Positions 16,966 through 25,994 are shown, numbered from the stretch's first letter. The stretch is DNA of 64,000 bases from DASXTW01 sp036505215 (GCA_036505215.1 DASXTW010000046.1:10412-74411), one strand, 5' to 3'. The notes: generated by a model from the sequence alone, not told the origin. A program made the numbers and translations.

Positions 16966-17610
16966 ATGCGCCGCCTCCTCAGGCCGGCCCCGCTTCTTGC
17001 CCTCGTCGCCCTCCTCGCTGGGGGCTGCGGGCAGATCGGGGCGGCTCGAACCCACGCGGGAGCCTCCAAGCCGGGGCGGTTGGTTGCCCCCCAGAAGCCG
17101 TCGCCATCGATCCGCCTGAACGGGGAGAACGACGGGCCGCTCCCCTCCGTGGAATACGTGGTCTTCCGGAGCAAGAAGGTCATGAGGATCACCAAGGGAA
17201 AGAACCCCCTGCGGACGTGCCCGGTGCACGGGAGGGGGTTCTTCTCGCGAGACTTCGGTGCTCCTCGATACGCCGGCGGGTATCACCCGCATGCCGGCAA
17301 CGACATCTTCGCCGATAGGGATACTCCGATCGTGGCCCCCTTCGACGGCGTCGTGGTGGCCACACCGAATGCATTGGGAGGCCAGGCCGTGAAGCTCTAC
17401 GGCGCCCCGGGGTACGTGTACAACGCACACCTGAGCGCGTACGGGAAGCTCGGAGCTGTCAGGGCAGGCGAGGTCATCGGGTTCGTGGGGAACACCGGAG
17501 ACGCCCTGGGCGGGCCCCCCCATGATCACTTCGAGTTCCATCCGAGGAACGGACCGGCCGTGGATCCCTACCCTTACCTCCTGGCCGCCTGCGCTGCGGC
17601 CAGGCATTGA
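16966..17610 (+). CDS. M23-family metallopeptidase lipoprotein (cell-wall endopeptidase or its regulator)
   Basis: About 214 residues from ATG 16966. The lipoprotein signal peptide (MRRLLRPAPLLALVALLAGG with the lipobox Cys in AGGCGQ) sends it to the outer face of the membrane. The C-terminal half is an LytM/M23 domain: the zinc ligands appear in HPHAGNDIF (H-x4-D) and PHDHFEFHP (HxH), with HLSAYG and IVAPFDGVVVATPN between. All catalytic residues are present, so it is probably an active DD- or LD-endopeptidase acting on peptidoglycan. Upstream frame codons are not conserved and would disrupt the signal peptide. Confidence 0.87.
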   Translation: MRRLLRPAPLLALVALLAGGCGQIGAARTHAGASKPGRLVAPQKPSPSIRLNGENDGPLPSVEYVVFRSKKVMRITKGKNPLRTCPVHGRGFFSRDFGAPRYAGGYHPHAGNDIFADRDTPIVAPFDGVVVATPNALGGQAVKLYGAPGYVYNAHLSAYGKLGAVRAGEVIGFVGNTGDALGGPPHDHFEFHPRNGPAVDPYPYLLAACAAARH

Positions 17611-17682
17611 GGCCTCAGGGGTGCACGCGCGGAGTTGAGGGAATGCTCTAGGGGCGAATCGGCTACGACAGGAGGTGGCTGG

Positions 17683-17925
17683 ATGGACGAGCAGCGCTAT
17701 CGAGAGCTCATCCACAAACGGGACACCAGCGGCCTGACCGCCCGGGAGGCCGACGAGCTCGGCAAGATGCTCGCCGAACGCGACGGCCGCCCGTACAGCG
17801 GCGCGTCCGGGCGGGACCATCCCGAGGCACAGACCGAGGAGCCCTACAGCGAGGCGGAAGTGAAGGAACTCAAGCAGCACCCGGACGTCCGGGAGGCTCC
17901 CGAGGAGTCCGAGCAGGCGAGCTGA
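17683..17925 (+). CDS. Small acidic hypothetical protein
   Basis: 80 residues from ATG 17683, seven bases after a perfect AGGAGG. It is highly charged and probably mainly helical or disordered (DEQRYRELIHKRDTSGLT, EADELGKMLAERDGRPYS), and ends with VKELKQHPDVREAPEESEQ. No domain recognised. It sits between the M23 lipoprotein and a Ser/Thr kinase, all in the same direction, with gaps of 72 and 75 bases. Confidence 0.65.
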   Translation: MDEQRYRELIHKRDTSGLTAREADELGKMLAERDGRPYSGASGRDHPEAQTEEPYSEAEVKELKQHPDVREAPEESEQAS

Positions 17926-18000
17926 ATCTCACGAAGACCTGACCCCTTCCCGCGAGGATAGAACCGGGCGACCCCTCGCCCGTACTACCGAAGGAGAGTG

Positions 18001-19434
18001 ATGGGCCGCTCGACCACCGAACCTCGGCTGCTGTCGAACCGTTACTGGATCGAGGACTTCCTCGGTCAGGGCGGGATGGCTCGGGTCCATCGCGGCACCG
18101 ATCTCGTGCTCGATCGAACGGTCGCCGTGAAGATCCTCGGCGATCCCATGGTTCGGGATCCGCAGGCGGTGAGGCGCTTCCGCCGGGAAGCCCAGGCCGC
18201 AGCTGGGCTCAGCCATCCCGGGATCGTCGCCGTGTACGACACCGGCTCCGACGACGGCGTCCATTACATCGTGATGGAGTACGTGACCGGCCGGACGCTC
18301 GCCGGCGTACTGCAGGAAGGCGGGGCGCTCGAGGCCGAGCGGGCCCTCGGTATCGCCTCGGCCGTCGCGGCTGCCCTGGCCCACGCCCACGACAAGGGGA
18401 TCGTCCACCGAGACGTCAAGCCCGGGAACATCATGATCACGCCCTCAGGCGAGGTGAAGGTCATGGACTTCGGCATCGCCAGAGCGGCGAGCTCGGACAC
18501 CCTGACCCAGACGGCCTCCGTACTCGGGACCGCGACCTACTTCGCGCCGGAGCAGGCCCGGGGGGAGCACGTGGACGCTCGTTCCGACCTCTACGCGCTC
18601 GGGGTGGTCCTGTACGAAATGCTCACCGGCCGTCCACCCTTCGCCGCGGACTCCCCGGTCGCCGTGGCCTATCAGCATGTTCGTGAGGAGCCCACCCCTC
18701 CATCGCGGCTGAACCCGGCAATCGGTTCCGCCGTCGAGGCCATCGTGTTGAAGGCGATGGCGAAGGATCGCGCCGTTCGGTATCAGACGGCGGAGGAACT
18801 GGCTCGGGACCTGCAGCGTGTCCGGGGCGGTGGGTCCGCTGCGACCGGCGCGCAGTCCGCTCCTGCACCCGCGACGCAGCCGGTCACCGTCGACGGGACG
18901 GCAGTGCTTCCCGCGGGCCCCGCTTCGTCGCTTCGCCGCCCCGCGAGAGGACCTCGGTGGGCGCCCTGGGTGATTGCCCTGGCCGTACTCGTGGCCGTCG
19001 CACTCGTGGCGACCCTGATCGTGGCCGGTCTGGCCCGCCGGCCGGCCGGAGGACTCGGGCCGACCTCGCCGACCGCCACCGCTCCCAACACAGGACCGAC
19101 CCCGACCTCCCCCAGTCCCATCGGCCCAGTATCGGTTCAGGGCGCCCTGGATCAGCTTGCCTTGATCCTGACCCAAGGTGTCTCCAGCGGAGCCCTGTCC
19201 AGACACGCGGCCAACGAAATCGGCAAGGACATCGAGGGAGCCCTGAAGGAGTATGAGGGTGGCGACCTGGAGAAGGCCCTCCAGAAGCTGGACGAGCTTC
19301 AGGGCAAGGTCGCAGAGCTGGAGGCCAAGGGGCAGATCGCACCCGACCGCGCCGAGCAGCTCAACCGGGGAATCTCAGACCTCCAAGCCGCCATGCGATC
19401 GGCTCCACCCTCGGATGAGGAAGGTGACGAGTAG
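18001..19434 (+). CDS. Transmembrane Ser/Thr protein kinase with FIMAH-like outer domain
   Basis: 477 residues; ATG 18001 follows AAGGAG. The PknB-type kinase domain (about 15-275) is complete: GQGGMARV, VAVKIL, HRDVKPGNIM (catalytic Asp about 138), MDFGIA and APEQ. A Pro/Ala linker, one membrane helix (PWVIALAVLVAVALVATLIVAG) and an extracellular part follow. Unlike the two kinases at 31353-34264 it has no PASTA repeats; its outer part (about 375-465) is an all-helical unit (QGALDQLALILTQG, LQKLDELQGKVAELEAKGQI) resembling FIMAH domains. The stimulus is unknown. It converges with an RsbW-like kinase, hinting at linked signalling. Confidence 0.92.
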   Translation: MGRSTTEPRLLSNRYWIEDFLGQGGMARVHRGTDLVLDRTVAVKILGDPMVRDPQAVRRFRREAQAAAGLSHPGIVAVYDTGSDDGVHYIVMEYVTGRTLAGVLQEGGALEAERALGIASAVAAALAHAHDKGIVHRDVKPGNIMITPSGEVKVMDFGIARAASSDTLTQTASVLGTATYFAPEQARGEHVDARSDLYALGVVLYEMLTGRPPFAADSPVAVAYQHVREEPTPPSRLNPAIGSAVEAIVLKAMAKDRAVRYQTAEELARDLQRVRGGGSAATGAQSAPAPATQPVTVDGTAVLPAGPASSLRRPARGPRWAPWVIALAVLVAVALVATLIVAGLARRPAGGLGPTSPTATAPNTGPTPTSPSPIGPVSVQGALDQLALILTQGVSSGALSRHAANEIGKDIEGALKEYEGGDLEKALQKLDELQGKVAELEAKGQIAPDRAEQLNRGISDLQAAMRSAPPSDEEGDE

Positions 19435-19459
19435 GCCCGCTGGACGCGGGCGAACGGAC

Positions 19460-19891
19460 TCAGGTATCCCGGTACTTGACCAGCCGAACAGTCGTCCCGG
19501 GGCGGGTGGGCGTTCCCCTGACGATCGAGAGCTCGTCCACCAGCGCCGCAACCAGGGGAAGGCCGAGCCCCCGGGACCGGCCGCTGAATACCAGTCCCTG
19601 AGCCGCGAAGACGCCTTGGTCTCGTATCTTGACCTCCGTGGGCCGCTGCGGGCCCCCGCTCCACGACACGATGAAGCTGTCACCATCGGCATGCTGAATC
19701 GCGTTCGCGCACACCTCGGAGACAGCCTGGACCAGGTCGTCCGTGTCGCGTCCGTAGAGAGCAGCGCCTTCGGCTCGCTCTCGGATGAAGCTGCGGACGT
19801 CCCCGAGCGAGATGGGTTCTGCTGCGAACGACCGCTTCGTCGCGGGCATCCTCGGGCTCGATCGGTCTGTGGTTTCCCGTGAGAGCGCCAT
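19460..19891 (-). CDS. RsbW-like anti-sigma factor (HATPase)
   Basis: 143 residues from ATG 19891, which has AGGAGG upstream; a much longer open frame upstream of it is not used. It is a GHKL ATP-binding domain: N box EVCANAIQHADG, G1 box KIRDQGVF and G2 region GRSRGLGLPLVAALVDEL. Proteins of this type bind and inhibit a sigma factor or phosphorylate an anti-anti-sigma factor. No partner sigma or anti-anti-sigma gene lies beside it. The ECF sigma factor at 41789 is far away and of a different class from the usual partner. Confidence 0.87.
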   Translation of the reverse strand: MALSRETTDRSSPRMPATKRSFAAEPISLGDVRSFIRERAEGAALYGRDTDDLVQAVSEVCANAIQHADGDSFIVSWSGGPQRPTEVKIRDQGVFAAQGLVFSGRSRGLGLPLVAALVDELSIVRGTPTRPGTTVRLVKYRDT

Positions 19892-20099
19892 GGAAAAGGG
19901 CCTCCTACTCAGGTTTCCCGCTGTCCCCCCACCGAAACCCCCGTCCTTGGTCAAACCGGTGAGATGAGACCCCTGGACCTCGGGGCTTGGGCCATCCCAT
20001 CTCGGCCTTGCGTCGTAAGAACCTTTCCTTGCTCTCTGCCGTAAACACAAGCGGAACCCGGGTCGTCGCCGAATCGTAGAGCGAGAATCGTCCGGTCCG

Positions 20100-22868
20100 G
20101 TGTGGAGGCGAGTGAGAGGGTCGACTGCGCAAGCGTCGGGCGGGCCGTCCGGAGATGGTCCGGTCAAGCGCGGCCTCCGCGGCCTGCGAGCTCGGCTGGC
20201 CGCGGTGGGAAGCGCGCCCTGGCTGAAGGCGCCGATCCTGCTCTTCCGGTTCCCGGGTCTGCTGCTGGCGATGGGAAGCGCCGTGCTGATCCTGGCGGTG
20301 GCCAGCGCCGCCGGCCCGATGTTCCTGTCGTCCGCCGGGAACGCCACGCTTCAACGCACTCTCGCAGAGTCATGTCCATGGGACACGGGGTTGGAGATGC
20401 GAATTCCGGCCCCGCTCTCGGGAGTGGACTTCTTCTACTACGGCCTGGGCCCGCCACCCAGCGGCCCTGCCCCCGGTGCTGTGGCCGCTCTGCGCACTGC
20501 CGACTCGCAGGTCCGTAAGAGCTTCGGCCCCGTCTCAAGGACCCTTCCGGTTCGCTGGTACGTGGTGGGGTCCTCGGTCCAGGCCACCAAGCCGGGCTCC
20601 GGCCGGGGGTTCGGTTCGGTACGCCTGCTGACCAAGGATGCCGCGCTGAATCACATCGCGAAGGTGTCCTCGGCGGGCGGGGAAGGCGTCTGGGTCCCGG
20701 ACACGGTCGCGAACGTTCTGCACGTGAAGGCTGGGGGCAGGATCACGCTCGAGGGATTCGGAACGCCTGTCAAGGCCAGGATCGCCGGCATCTATCGGAA
20801 TCTGAGCACCATGCCCCGAACTGAGTTCTGGTGCGGGCAGGAGCGCCTGATCTACTCCTACAGCGCCTTCGCCAGGAGGCCTCCCCCGCCATTGATCCTG
20901 GCCGATCGGGACACATTCCTGCGGATCGGGAACCGCCTGGGCGAGAAAGGCGCACTCGTGTACTGGAACGTCCCGATAAGGGCCCAGGGCTTGACGGTCA
21001 CCCAGGCGCACCAGGCAGCGGCCGATATTCAAGCGATGGTCGACAAGCTGTTCCGCAGAGGCTTCGGATCTCAGATCCAGTTTGGACTCCCGTTCACTGC
21101 CGATCTGGCCTCGGCAACCGAGGATTCCATGCGGGGATCCGTCGAGACGGTCTCATTGGCCGGCCGCTTGGTGGCACTCATCGTCATCGGGGCCGCGGGG
21201 ATCTATTGGGTCAGCCGGCGGAGGCTCGAGGTTGGGCTGCTCACGGCCAGGGGAGCGAGTCCATCGAGCTTGGGCGTGAAGGTCTTGCTCGAGGCGCTGC
21301 TGGTGGCGATCTTTGCCGGCGCCGCCGGGTGGCTCGTCGCTTTGTGGTTGGTACGGGGGCTCGGCCCCTCCCCGATGCTGGACGCGAACGCGCCCACGTC
21401 CGCCCTCCATCAGGTCATCTGGACGGTGGCCGTCGCCCTGGTCCTGCTGGCGGTCATTGCAGCGCTCGCGGTACGCAAGGAGAGCGAGATCACGGTATCC
21501 AGAGCCCGCCAGGCCCTCTCGCGAGCGCCGTGGGAGGTGCCGGTGCTGCTCTTGGCCGCAGCGTCGCTGTACGAGATCCTCAGCCGCAAGCCTCCTCACA
21601 TCACCGACGTCCGAGTCCCTGTCAAGCCCGACGTGCTGATCCTTCTGTTTCCGATCCTCTTCATCACGGGTACGGCCGGAGTGGCCACCCGCGTTCTCCA
21701 CCGGTTTCTTCCGGGGCTGCGCTCGGCCGGACGCGGATGGTCCCCGGCTCTGTACCTCAGCTCTCGAAGGCTCTCCTCCGCTCCGCAGGCCGCGCTGACC
21801 TTGCTCATGGTCGCTGCGCTCGCCATCGGCATCCTCGCCTACGCCGGGGCCCTCACCGCGTCACAGGCCGCTTCCGCCGACGCCAAGGCGGAGGTGTTCG
21901 TGGGCAGTGACGTGGCGGCGAACCTGGCCGTCTCTCGACCTCTGCCCGGCAGACTTCCTTTCCCCGCGACCAAGGTCACCCGGGTCACCACGGGCGAGTT
22001 AATGGGCCTGCCGCACGGGACGAACGGTGTGGACGTGCTGGGCATTGAGCCGGCCACGTTCGCACGGGTGGCGTACTGGGACAGGACCTTCGCCGACTCG
22101 TCGTTGGAGGTACTGATCGAGGACCTCCAGTCGGCCCCCCGGCGGCCGCTTCCGGCGATCGCCGTTGGCGACGCCATCCGGCCGGAAGGGACGATCCAGG
22201 TCGGAACCAAGCAGGTCCCGTATCGGGTGGTGGGCGTCGCTCGTGACTTTCCCGGACTGCATGCCGACCAGCCGATGGTGGTCACCACGCGACAGGTCCT
22301 GCAGGACCGGGATCTGCACGGCATCGAGCAGCTGTGGGCGAAGGGCGACTCCGGCCCGATCCTGTCAACGTTGCAAGAGACCGGTTCGATCATCGAGGGG
22401 AGCGAGGCGCTGGCGGCCGAGACAAGCCAGCTCCCCCAGTTCACGTCGCTGCGGTGGGGACTGGGCTTCTTGCAGGCGCTGGGGGTCCTGACCGGGCTCA
22501 TCGCTCTGGGAGGGATCCTTCTCTATCTGGAGTCGCGGCAGCGGGCCCGCGAGATCTCCTACGCGCTGGCCCGCCGGATGGGACTCTCTCGACGCGACCA
22601 TCGCCTTTCCGTGGCGTTCGAGCTGGCGGCCATGCTGGCGGTTGGGGTCGTGCTCGGGGTGGCGCTGGCGTGGCTCGCCGCCCGGCTCGTGTACGGCAAG
22701 CTGGATCCCATGCCGCTGCTTCCTCCTTCCCCCCTGTTCCGCTCCCCCTCTTTCCTGATCGGGCTGACGGCGCTGTCCGCGCTGGCCGCCTCGTGGATCG
22801 GGGCTTGGCGAGTCCAGCGCACGGCAGAACGGGTCAACGTGGCGGAGGTGATGAGGGTTGCCGCCTGA
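20100..22868 (+). CDS. FtsX/MacB-type ABC transporter permease
   Basis: A 922-residue membrane protein with two FtsX-like permease units and large external loops. A first helix (FPGLLLAMGSAVLILAVASAAG) and a long periplasmic-type domain come before three helices at about 360-460; a second block (TLLMVAALAIGILAYAGAL) and a final group of three helices (QALGVLTGLIALGGILLYLE onwards) follow. It is probably a subunit of an exporter or mechanotransmitter of the LolCDE/MacB type, not an importer. It overlaps the first ATPase gene by 11 bases. The start (GTG 20100) is uncertain because no strong ribosome site is near. Confidence 0.87.
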   Translation: MWRRVRGSTAQASGGPSGDGPVKRGLRGLRARLAAVGSAPWLKAPILLFRFPGLLLAMGSAVLILAVASAAGPMFLSSAGNATLQRTLAESCPWDTGLEMRIPAPLSGVDFFYYGLGPPPSGPAPGAVAALRTADSQVRKSFGPVSRTLPVRWYVVGSSVQATKPGSGRGFGSVRLLTKDAALNHIAKVSSAGGEGVWVPDTVANVLHVKAGGRITLEGFGTPVKARIAGIYRNLSTMPRTEFWCGQERLIYSYSAFARRPPPPLILADRDTFLRIGNRLGEKGALVYWNVPIRAQGLTVTQAHQAAADIQAMVDKLFRRGFGSQIQFGLPFTADLASATEDSMRGSVETVSLAGRLVALIVIGAAGIYWVSRRRLEVGLLTARGASPSSLGVKVLLEALLVAIFAGAAGWLVALWLVRGLGPSPMLDANAPTSALHQVIWTVAVALVLLAVIAALAVRKESEITVSRARQALSRAPWEVPVLLLAAASLYEILSRKPPHITDVRVPVKPDVLILLFPILFITGTAGVATRVLHRFLPGLRSAGRGWSPALYLSSRRLSSAPQAALTLLMVAALAIGILAYAGALTASQAASADAKAEVFVGSDVAANLAVSRPLPGRLPFPATKVTRVTTGELMGLPHGTNGVDVLGIEPATFARVAYWDRTFADSSLEVLIEDLQSAPRRPLPAIAVGDAIRPEGTIQVGTKQVPYRVVGVARDFPGLHADQPMVVTTRQVLQDRDLHGIEQLWAKGDSGPILSTLQETGSIIEGSEALAAETSQLPQFTSLRWGLGFLQALGVLTGLIALGGILLYLESRQRAREISYALARRMGLSRRDHRLSVAFELAAMLAVGVVLGVALAWLAARLVYGKLDPMPLLPPSPLFRSPSFLIGLTALSALAASWIGAWRVQRTAERVNVAEVMRVAA

Positions 22869-23718
22869 GGGACCCCCCACGTCGTCCGGCGAGCCGGCCG
22901 TGTCCCGTTCCTCTGGCGTCTCCGGCTCCTGCTCGGGCCTGGTCAAGATCTATTGGAGTGCCACGGGCGAGGTCCACGCCCTGAAGGGGATCGATGCCTC
23001 GTTCCCCTCGGGAGCGATCACCGCCGTGGTTGGACCGTCGGGATCGGGGAAGAGCTCGCTGCTCCGGATCCTGGCGTGCATCGACCGTCCCACGGCAGGG
23101 CAGGTTCGCGTGGGGGAGGTGGACGTCTCCGGCCTGAACGCGCGGAGACGCCGGGCCATCCGCCGGCGCCTGATCTCCTACATGTTCCAGCGGCCCTCCG
23201 ACAACCTGGTGTCGTATCTGACCGCCATCGAGCAGCTCGAGACGACGGCCCGGCTGCGCGGAAGGAGCGGACGGCGGCGAGGTCACCAACTGCTCGAGAC
23301 GCTGGGCTTGGGCGGAAGAGAGCAACACCACCCCCACCAGCTCTCCGGCGGCGAGCAGCAGCTGGTGGCGCTGGCGTCCGCGGTGATGGGCGACCCCGCG
23401 TTGGTCGTGGCGGACGAGCCAACGGCCGAGCTGGACACCGCCTCCGGAGAGGTGTTGATGGAGATGGTGAAGGCGCTGGCGAATCAGGGCGCAAGCTTCG
23501 TCGTGGCCACCCACGACCCGGTGGTGATGAAGGTGGCCGACCGGATCTACTCGCTCCGCCACGGAGCCTTGGAGGCCGAGACCAGAGAGGATCGTGCGCT
23601 CTCGGTCATCGATGCGTTCGGCCGGATCCAGCTTCCTCCCACCGCGCTGAAGCTCTTCCCCGACCACCGGGCGGTCATCTCGGTCGATGACGGAGAGGTG
23701 AGGATCACGCCGCCATGA
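22858..23718 (+). CDS. ABC transporter ATP-binding protein (first of two)
   Basis: 286 residues if it starts at TTG 22858; GTG 22900 is an alternative. Walker A GPSGSGKSS, Q-loop region YMFQRPSDNLVSYL, signature LSGGEQQLVALASA, Walker B ALVVADEP and switch His in VVATHDP are all present, so it should hydrolyse ATP. After the ATPase core it has an extra C-terminal segment of about 50 residues (TREDRALSVIDAFGRIQLPP) with no clear domain. It overlaps both the permease gene upstream and the second ATPase gene downstream (ATGA), so the three proteins are made together. Confidence 0.9.
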   Translation: MPPEGPPTSSGEPAVSRSSGVSGSCSGLVKIYWSATGEVHALKGIDASFPSGAITAVVGPSGSGKSSLLRILACIDRPTAGQVRVGEVDVSGLNARRRRAIRRRLISYMFQRPSDNLVSYLTAIEQLETTARLRGRSGRRRGHQLLETLGLGGREQHHPHQLSGGEQQLVALASAVMGDPALVVADEPTAELDTASGEVLMEMVKALANQGASFVVATHDPVVMKVADRIYSLRHGALEAETREDRALSVIDAFGRIQLPPTALKLFPDHRAVISVDDGEVRITPP

Positions 23719-24431
23719 CCGAGGTGAAGGAAGGAGCCGCGATGAACCGAGGGCCCTTGCTTCAGCCGCTGCTCGAGGTCCACGGTGTATCGAAGTCGTT
23801 CAGACGAGGACCAGAGGAGGTGCACGCCCTTCGGGACGTCACGTTCTCTGTGGGAGCCGGCGAGATCACAACTCTCCTGGGGCCTTCCGGTTCCGGAAAG
23901 AGCACGCTGCTCGCGGTGCTGGCAGGGTGGGAGCGGCCGGACGCCGGCGCGGTCGTCTGGTGCGACGGCGGGCCGCCTCCGGCGGAGCGGCTGTGGTCCG
24001 ACCTGGCCGTCCTGCCGCAGACGCTCGGGTTGCTCGAAGAGTTGTCGGTGCGCGAGAACGTCGAGCTGCCTCTACGGCTTCGTGGGGTGCGCGGTGGCGG
24101 ACACGACAGAGTGGAAGGGTTCCTGCGCTACCTCGGGCTGGACCATCTGGCCGATCGGATGCCGTCCGAGGTCTCCATCGGGGAGCAGCAGCGAGCCGCC
24201 CTGGCCAGGGCGCTGCTGCTGGCTCCTCGCCTCTTCCTGGCCGACGAGCCCACCGGCCACCAGGACGAATCGTGGGCCAAGGTGGTGTTCAGGACGATCA
24301 AGCTGGCCGCCCGGAAGGGAACGGCCTGTCTGATCGCCACCCACAACCAGGAGGCGCTGGCGATCGCCGAGGTGAGCCTGTCGATCCGCGACGGCGCCGT
24401 CGGACGCGAAAAGGCCCGCCCGCAGCCCTGA
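23715..24431 (+). CDS. ABC transporter ATP-binding protein (second of two)
   Basis: 238 residues from ATG 23715, which overlaps the previous stop (ATGA). A second ATG at 23742 (MNRGPLLQPLLEVHG) has a better ribosome site (AAGGAG) and may be the real start. Walker A GPSGSGKST, Q-loop VLPQTLGLLEELSV, Walker B LFLADEPTGHQD and the switch His (IATHNQE) are present, but the signature reads SIGEQQRAALARALL instead of LSGGQ. Two different ATPases serving one fused permease suggests an asymmetric heterodimer, with this one perhaps contributing a weaker site. Confidence 0.9.
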   Translation: MTEVKEGAAMNRGPLLQPLLEVHGVSKSFRRGPEEVHALRDVTFSVGAGEITTLLGPSGSGKSTLLAVLAGWERPDAGAVVWCDGGPPPAERLWSDLAVLPQTLGLLEELSVRENVELPLRLRGVRGGGHDRVEGFLRYLGLDHLADRMPSEVSIGEQQRAALARALLLAPRLFLADEPTGHQDESWAKVVFRTIKLAARKGTACLIATHNQEALAIAEVSLSIRDGAVGREKARPQP

Positions 24432-24501
24432 GTGCGGGAAGCCTGAGCGTGCGCACGCAGCCGGTCGAGGGCTGCAAACGCTCTGAGGTGTGAGGCTGGC
24501 T

Positions 24502-24507
24502 TATGAT
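24502..24507 (+). promoter_or_regulatory. -10 box for the dCTP deaminase-like gene
   Basis: TATGAT at 24502-24507 is a near-consensus -10 box. An ATG lies inside it, which argues against that codon as the start of translation and supports the TTG at 24548. No convincing -35 is visible. Confidence 0.45.
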
Positions 24508-24547
24508 GCCCCGGTCGGAGTGGGGGGGGAAACCTCGGAGAGTGGTC

Positions 24548-25804
24548 TTGGCCCAGGACCAGTTCGATCAGCAGAGCGGCCGGGCACGTCTCGGCTTGCC
24601 GGAGAATGCGCAAGGCGTGCTGCCGAGCCAGTCGCTGGAAATGGCTGTCGAGCAAGGCATTATCGATGCGGGTGAGTTCAAGATTCCGACTTCGAGTATT
24701 CAGCCCGCCAGCATCGACCTCCGCCTGGACGAATTGGCTTATCGGATCAGGTCCAGTTTCCTTCCCGACAAGCGGCCCGTCGAGGTAAAGCTCAAGGAGT
24801 TCGTCATTGACGAATTGGATCTCAGACGCGACGGCGCGGTCCTCGAAACCAATCGCCCCTACCTCGTCCCCCTGATCGAAGAGCTGAATCTACCCGCGGA
24901 CGTTCGTGGGAAGGCCAACCCCAAAAGCTCTACGGGCAGGCTCGACGTCTTTACCCGAGTTATCACCGACGAGAGCTTTCGCTTCGACGAGATCCGGGCC
25001 GGCTACAGAGGACGCCTCTATCTGGAGATCGTGCCGCTCTCTTTCACGGTGAAGGTGAGGCAGGGGCTTGCGCTGAATCAGCTCCGACTGTCCGTCGGCC
25101 GGTCCGTCCTGACTGATGAGGAGATCCGAGCGGTCCACGAAGAGGAGCCCATCCTGTATCGGGGCGGACGGCCCGCCGCGAGCGGCGATTTCGCAACCGC
25201 AGGCGGTCTGTTCCTCAGCCTGGACCTACGAGGCGACGCGACCGGTCGGGTCGGATACCGCGCGAAAGACTACGCACCCGTTCTGGACATGGCCCGTTTC
25301 GCCGAATACGACTGGGAAGATTACTGGGATCCTGTTCACCGCGAAGACGGAGACCGGATCGTGCTCGCGCCTGAGCGCTTCTATCTCTTGCTTTCAGAGG
25401 AGGCGGTGCGGATTCCTCCTGGCTACGCTGGGGAAATGGCGGCATACGATCCGACCAGCGGTGAGTTGCGAACGCACTACGCGGGGTTTTTCGATCCCGG
25501 GTTTGGGTTCGACCCTGCCGGCGGGTTCCACGGATCGCGCGCCGCGTTGGAAGTGCGCGCCCACGATGTTCCGTTCATGATCGAGCATCGACAGCGAGTG
25601 TGTACGTTGACTTTCGAACGGATGGCTGAGCTTCCTCGCGTCCTGTACGGCGAGTCGATCGGGTCCTCTTATCAGCAACAGACCGACACATTGGGGAAGC
25701 AATTCAGGCAGCCGACCCTTGAAACGGAAACGCCTCGGCAGCGCTCGCCGAAGCCAGATCACCCGGTGCTGTTCGATGACCCAAGTACCAGCGACACCGA
25801 ATAA
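24548..25804 (+). CDS. Double-domain dCTP deaminase-like protein
   Basis: 418 residues from TTG 24548, five bases after GGAGAG. The protein is a tandem of two Dcd/dUTPase-type folds, as in the long 2'-deoxycytidine 5'-triphosphate deaminase group: repeat one carries IQPASIDLRLDELAYRI, ANPKSSTGRLDVFTRVITDE and YRGRLYLEIVPLSFTVKVRQ; repeat two carries PERFYLLLSEEAVRIPPGYA and AGFFDPGFG. It would deaminate dCTP to dUTP for dTTP supply. To my knowledge this long form is mainly found in Alphaproteobacteria. The gene looks less GC-rich by eye and uses more A/T-ending codons than its neighbours, and it ends 41 bases from the 3' end of a tRNA gene, so transfer is likely. Confidence 0.85.
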   Translation: MAQDQFDQQSGRARLGLPENAQGVLPSQSLEMAVEQGIIDAGEFKIPTSSIQPASIDLRLDELAYRIRSSFLPDKRPVEVKLKEFVIDELDLRRDGAVLETNRPYLVPLIEELNLPADVRGKANPKSSTGRLDVFTRVITDESFRFDEIRAGYRGRLYLEIVPLSFTVKVRQGLALNQLRLSVGRSVLTDEEIRAVHEEEPILYRGGRPAASGDFATAGGLFLSLDLRGDATGRVGYRAKDYAPVLDMARFAEYDWEDYWDPVHREDGDRIVLAPERFYLLLSEEAVRIPPGYAGEMAAYDPTSGELRTHYAGFFDPGFGFDPAGGFHGSRAALEVRAHDVPFMIEHRQRVCTLTFERMAELPRVLYGESIGSSYQQQTDTLGKQFRQPTLETETPRQRSPKPDHPVLFDDPSTSDTE

Positions 25805-25844
25805 AACGGGTGATCGGCCGGTGCAGCTCGTCGAAATCCGCTTG

Positions 25845-25929
25845 TGCGGGTGAGAGGATTTGAACCTCCATGGGCTTACGCCCACACGGACCTGAACCGT
25901 GCGCGTCTGCCAGATTCCGCCACACCCGC
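25845..25929 (-). tRNA. tRNA-Leu (anticodon CAG)
   Basis: An 85-base class II tRNA read on the minus strand. Acceptor arms GCGGGTG and CACCCGC pair perfectly (discriminator A at 25845). The anticodon stem CACGG/CCGTG encloses loop TTCAGGT with anticodon CAG, reading CUG. The long variable arm TGGGC...GCCCA identifies a leucine tRNA, and GGTTCAAATCC is the T-loop region. The 3' CCA is not encoded. As I recall, a tRNA-Leu also lies beside fhaA in mycobacteria, so this arrangement seems to be conserved. Confidence 0.95.
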
Positions 25930-25994
25930 GGTGGTAGTGATGGTAGCAGCCGCTCCTACATCGCAAGAAGGGGAGTAAGGCGAGCGGCCCTGGA

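Noticed and set aside
19892..20347. N-terminal extension of the anti-sigma factor to 295 residues
   Set aside because: The extension is low-complexity and would overlap the divergent permease gene. ATG 19891 has a clear AGGAGG and begins just before the HATPase domain.
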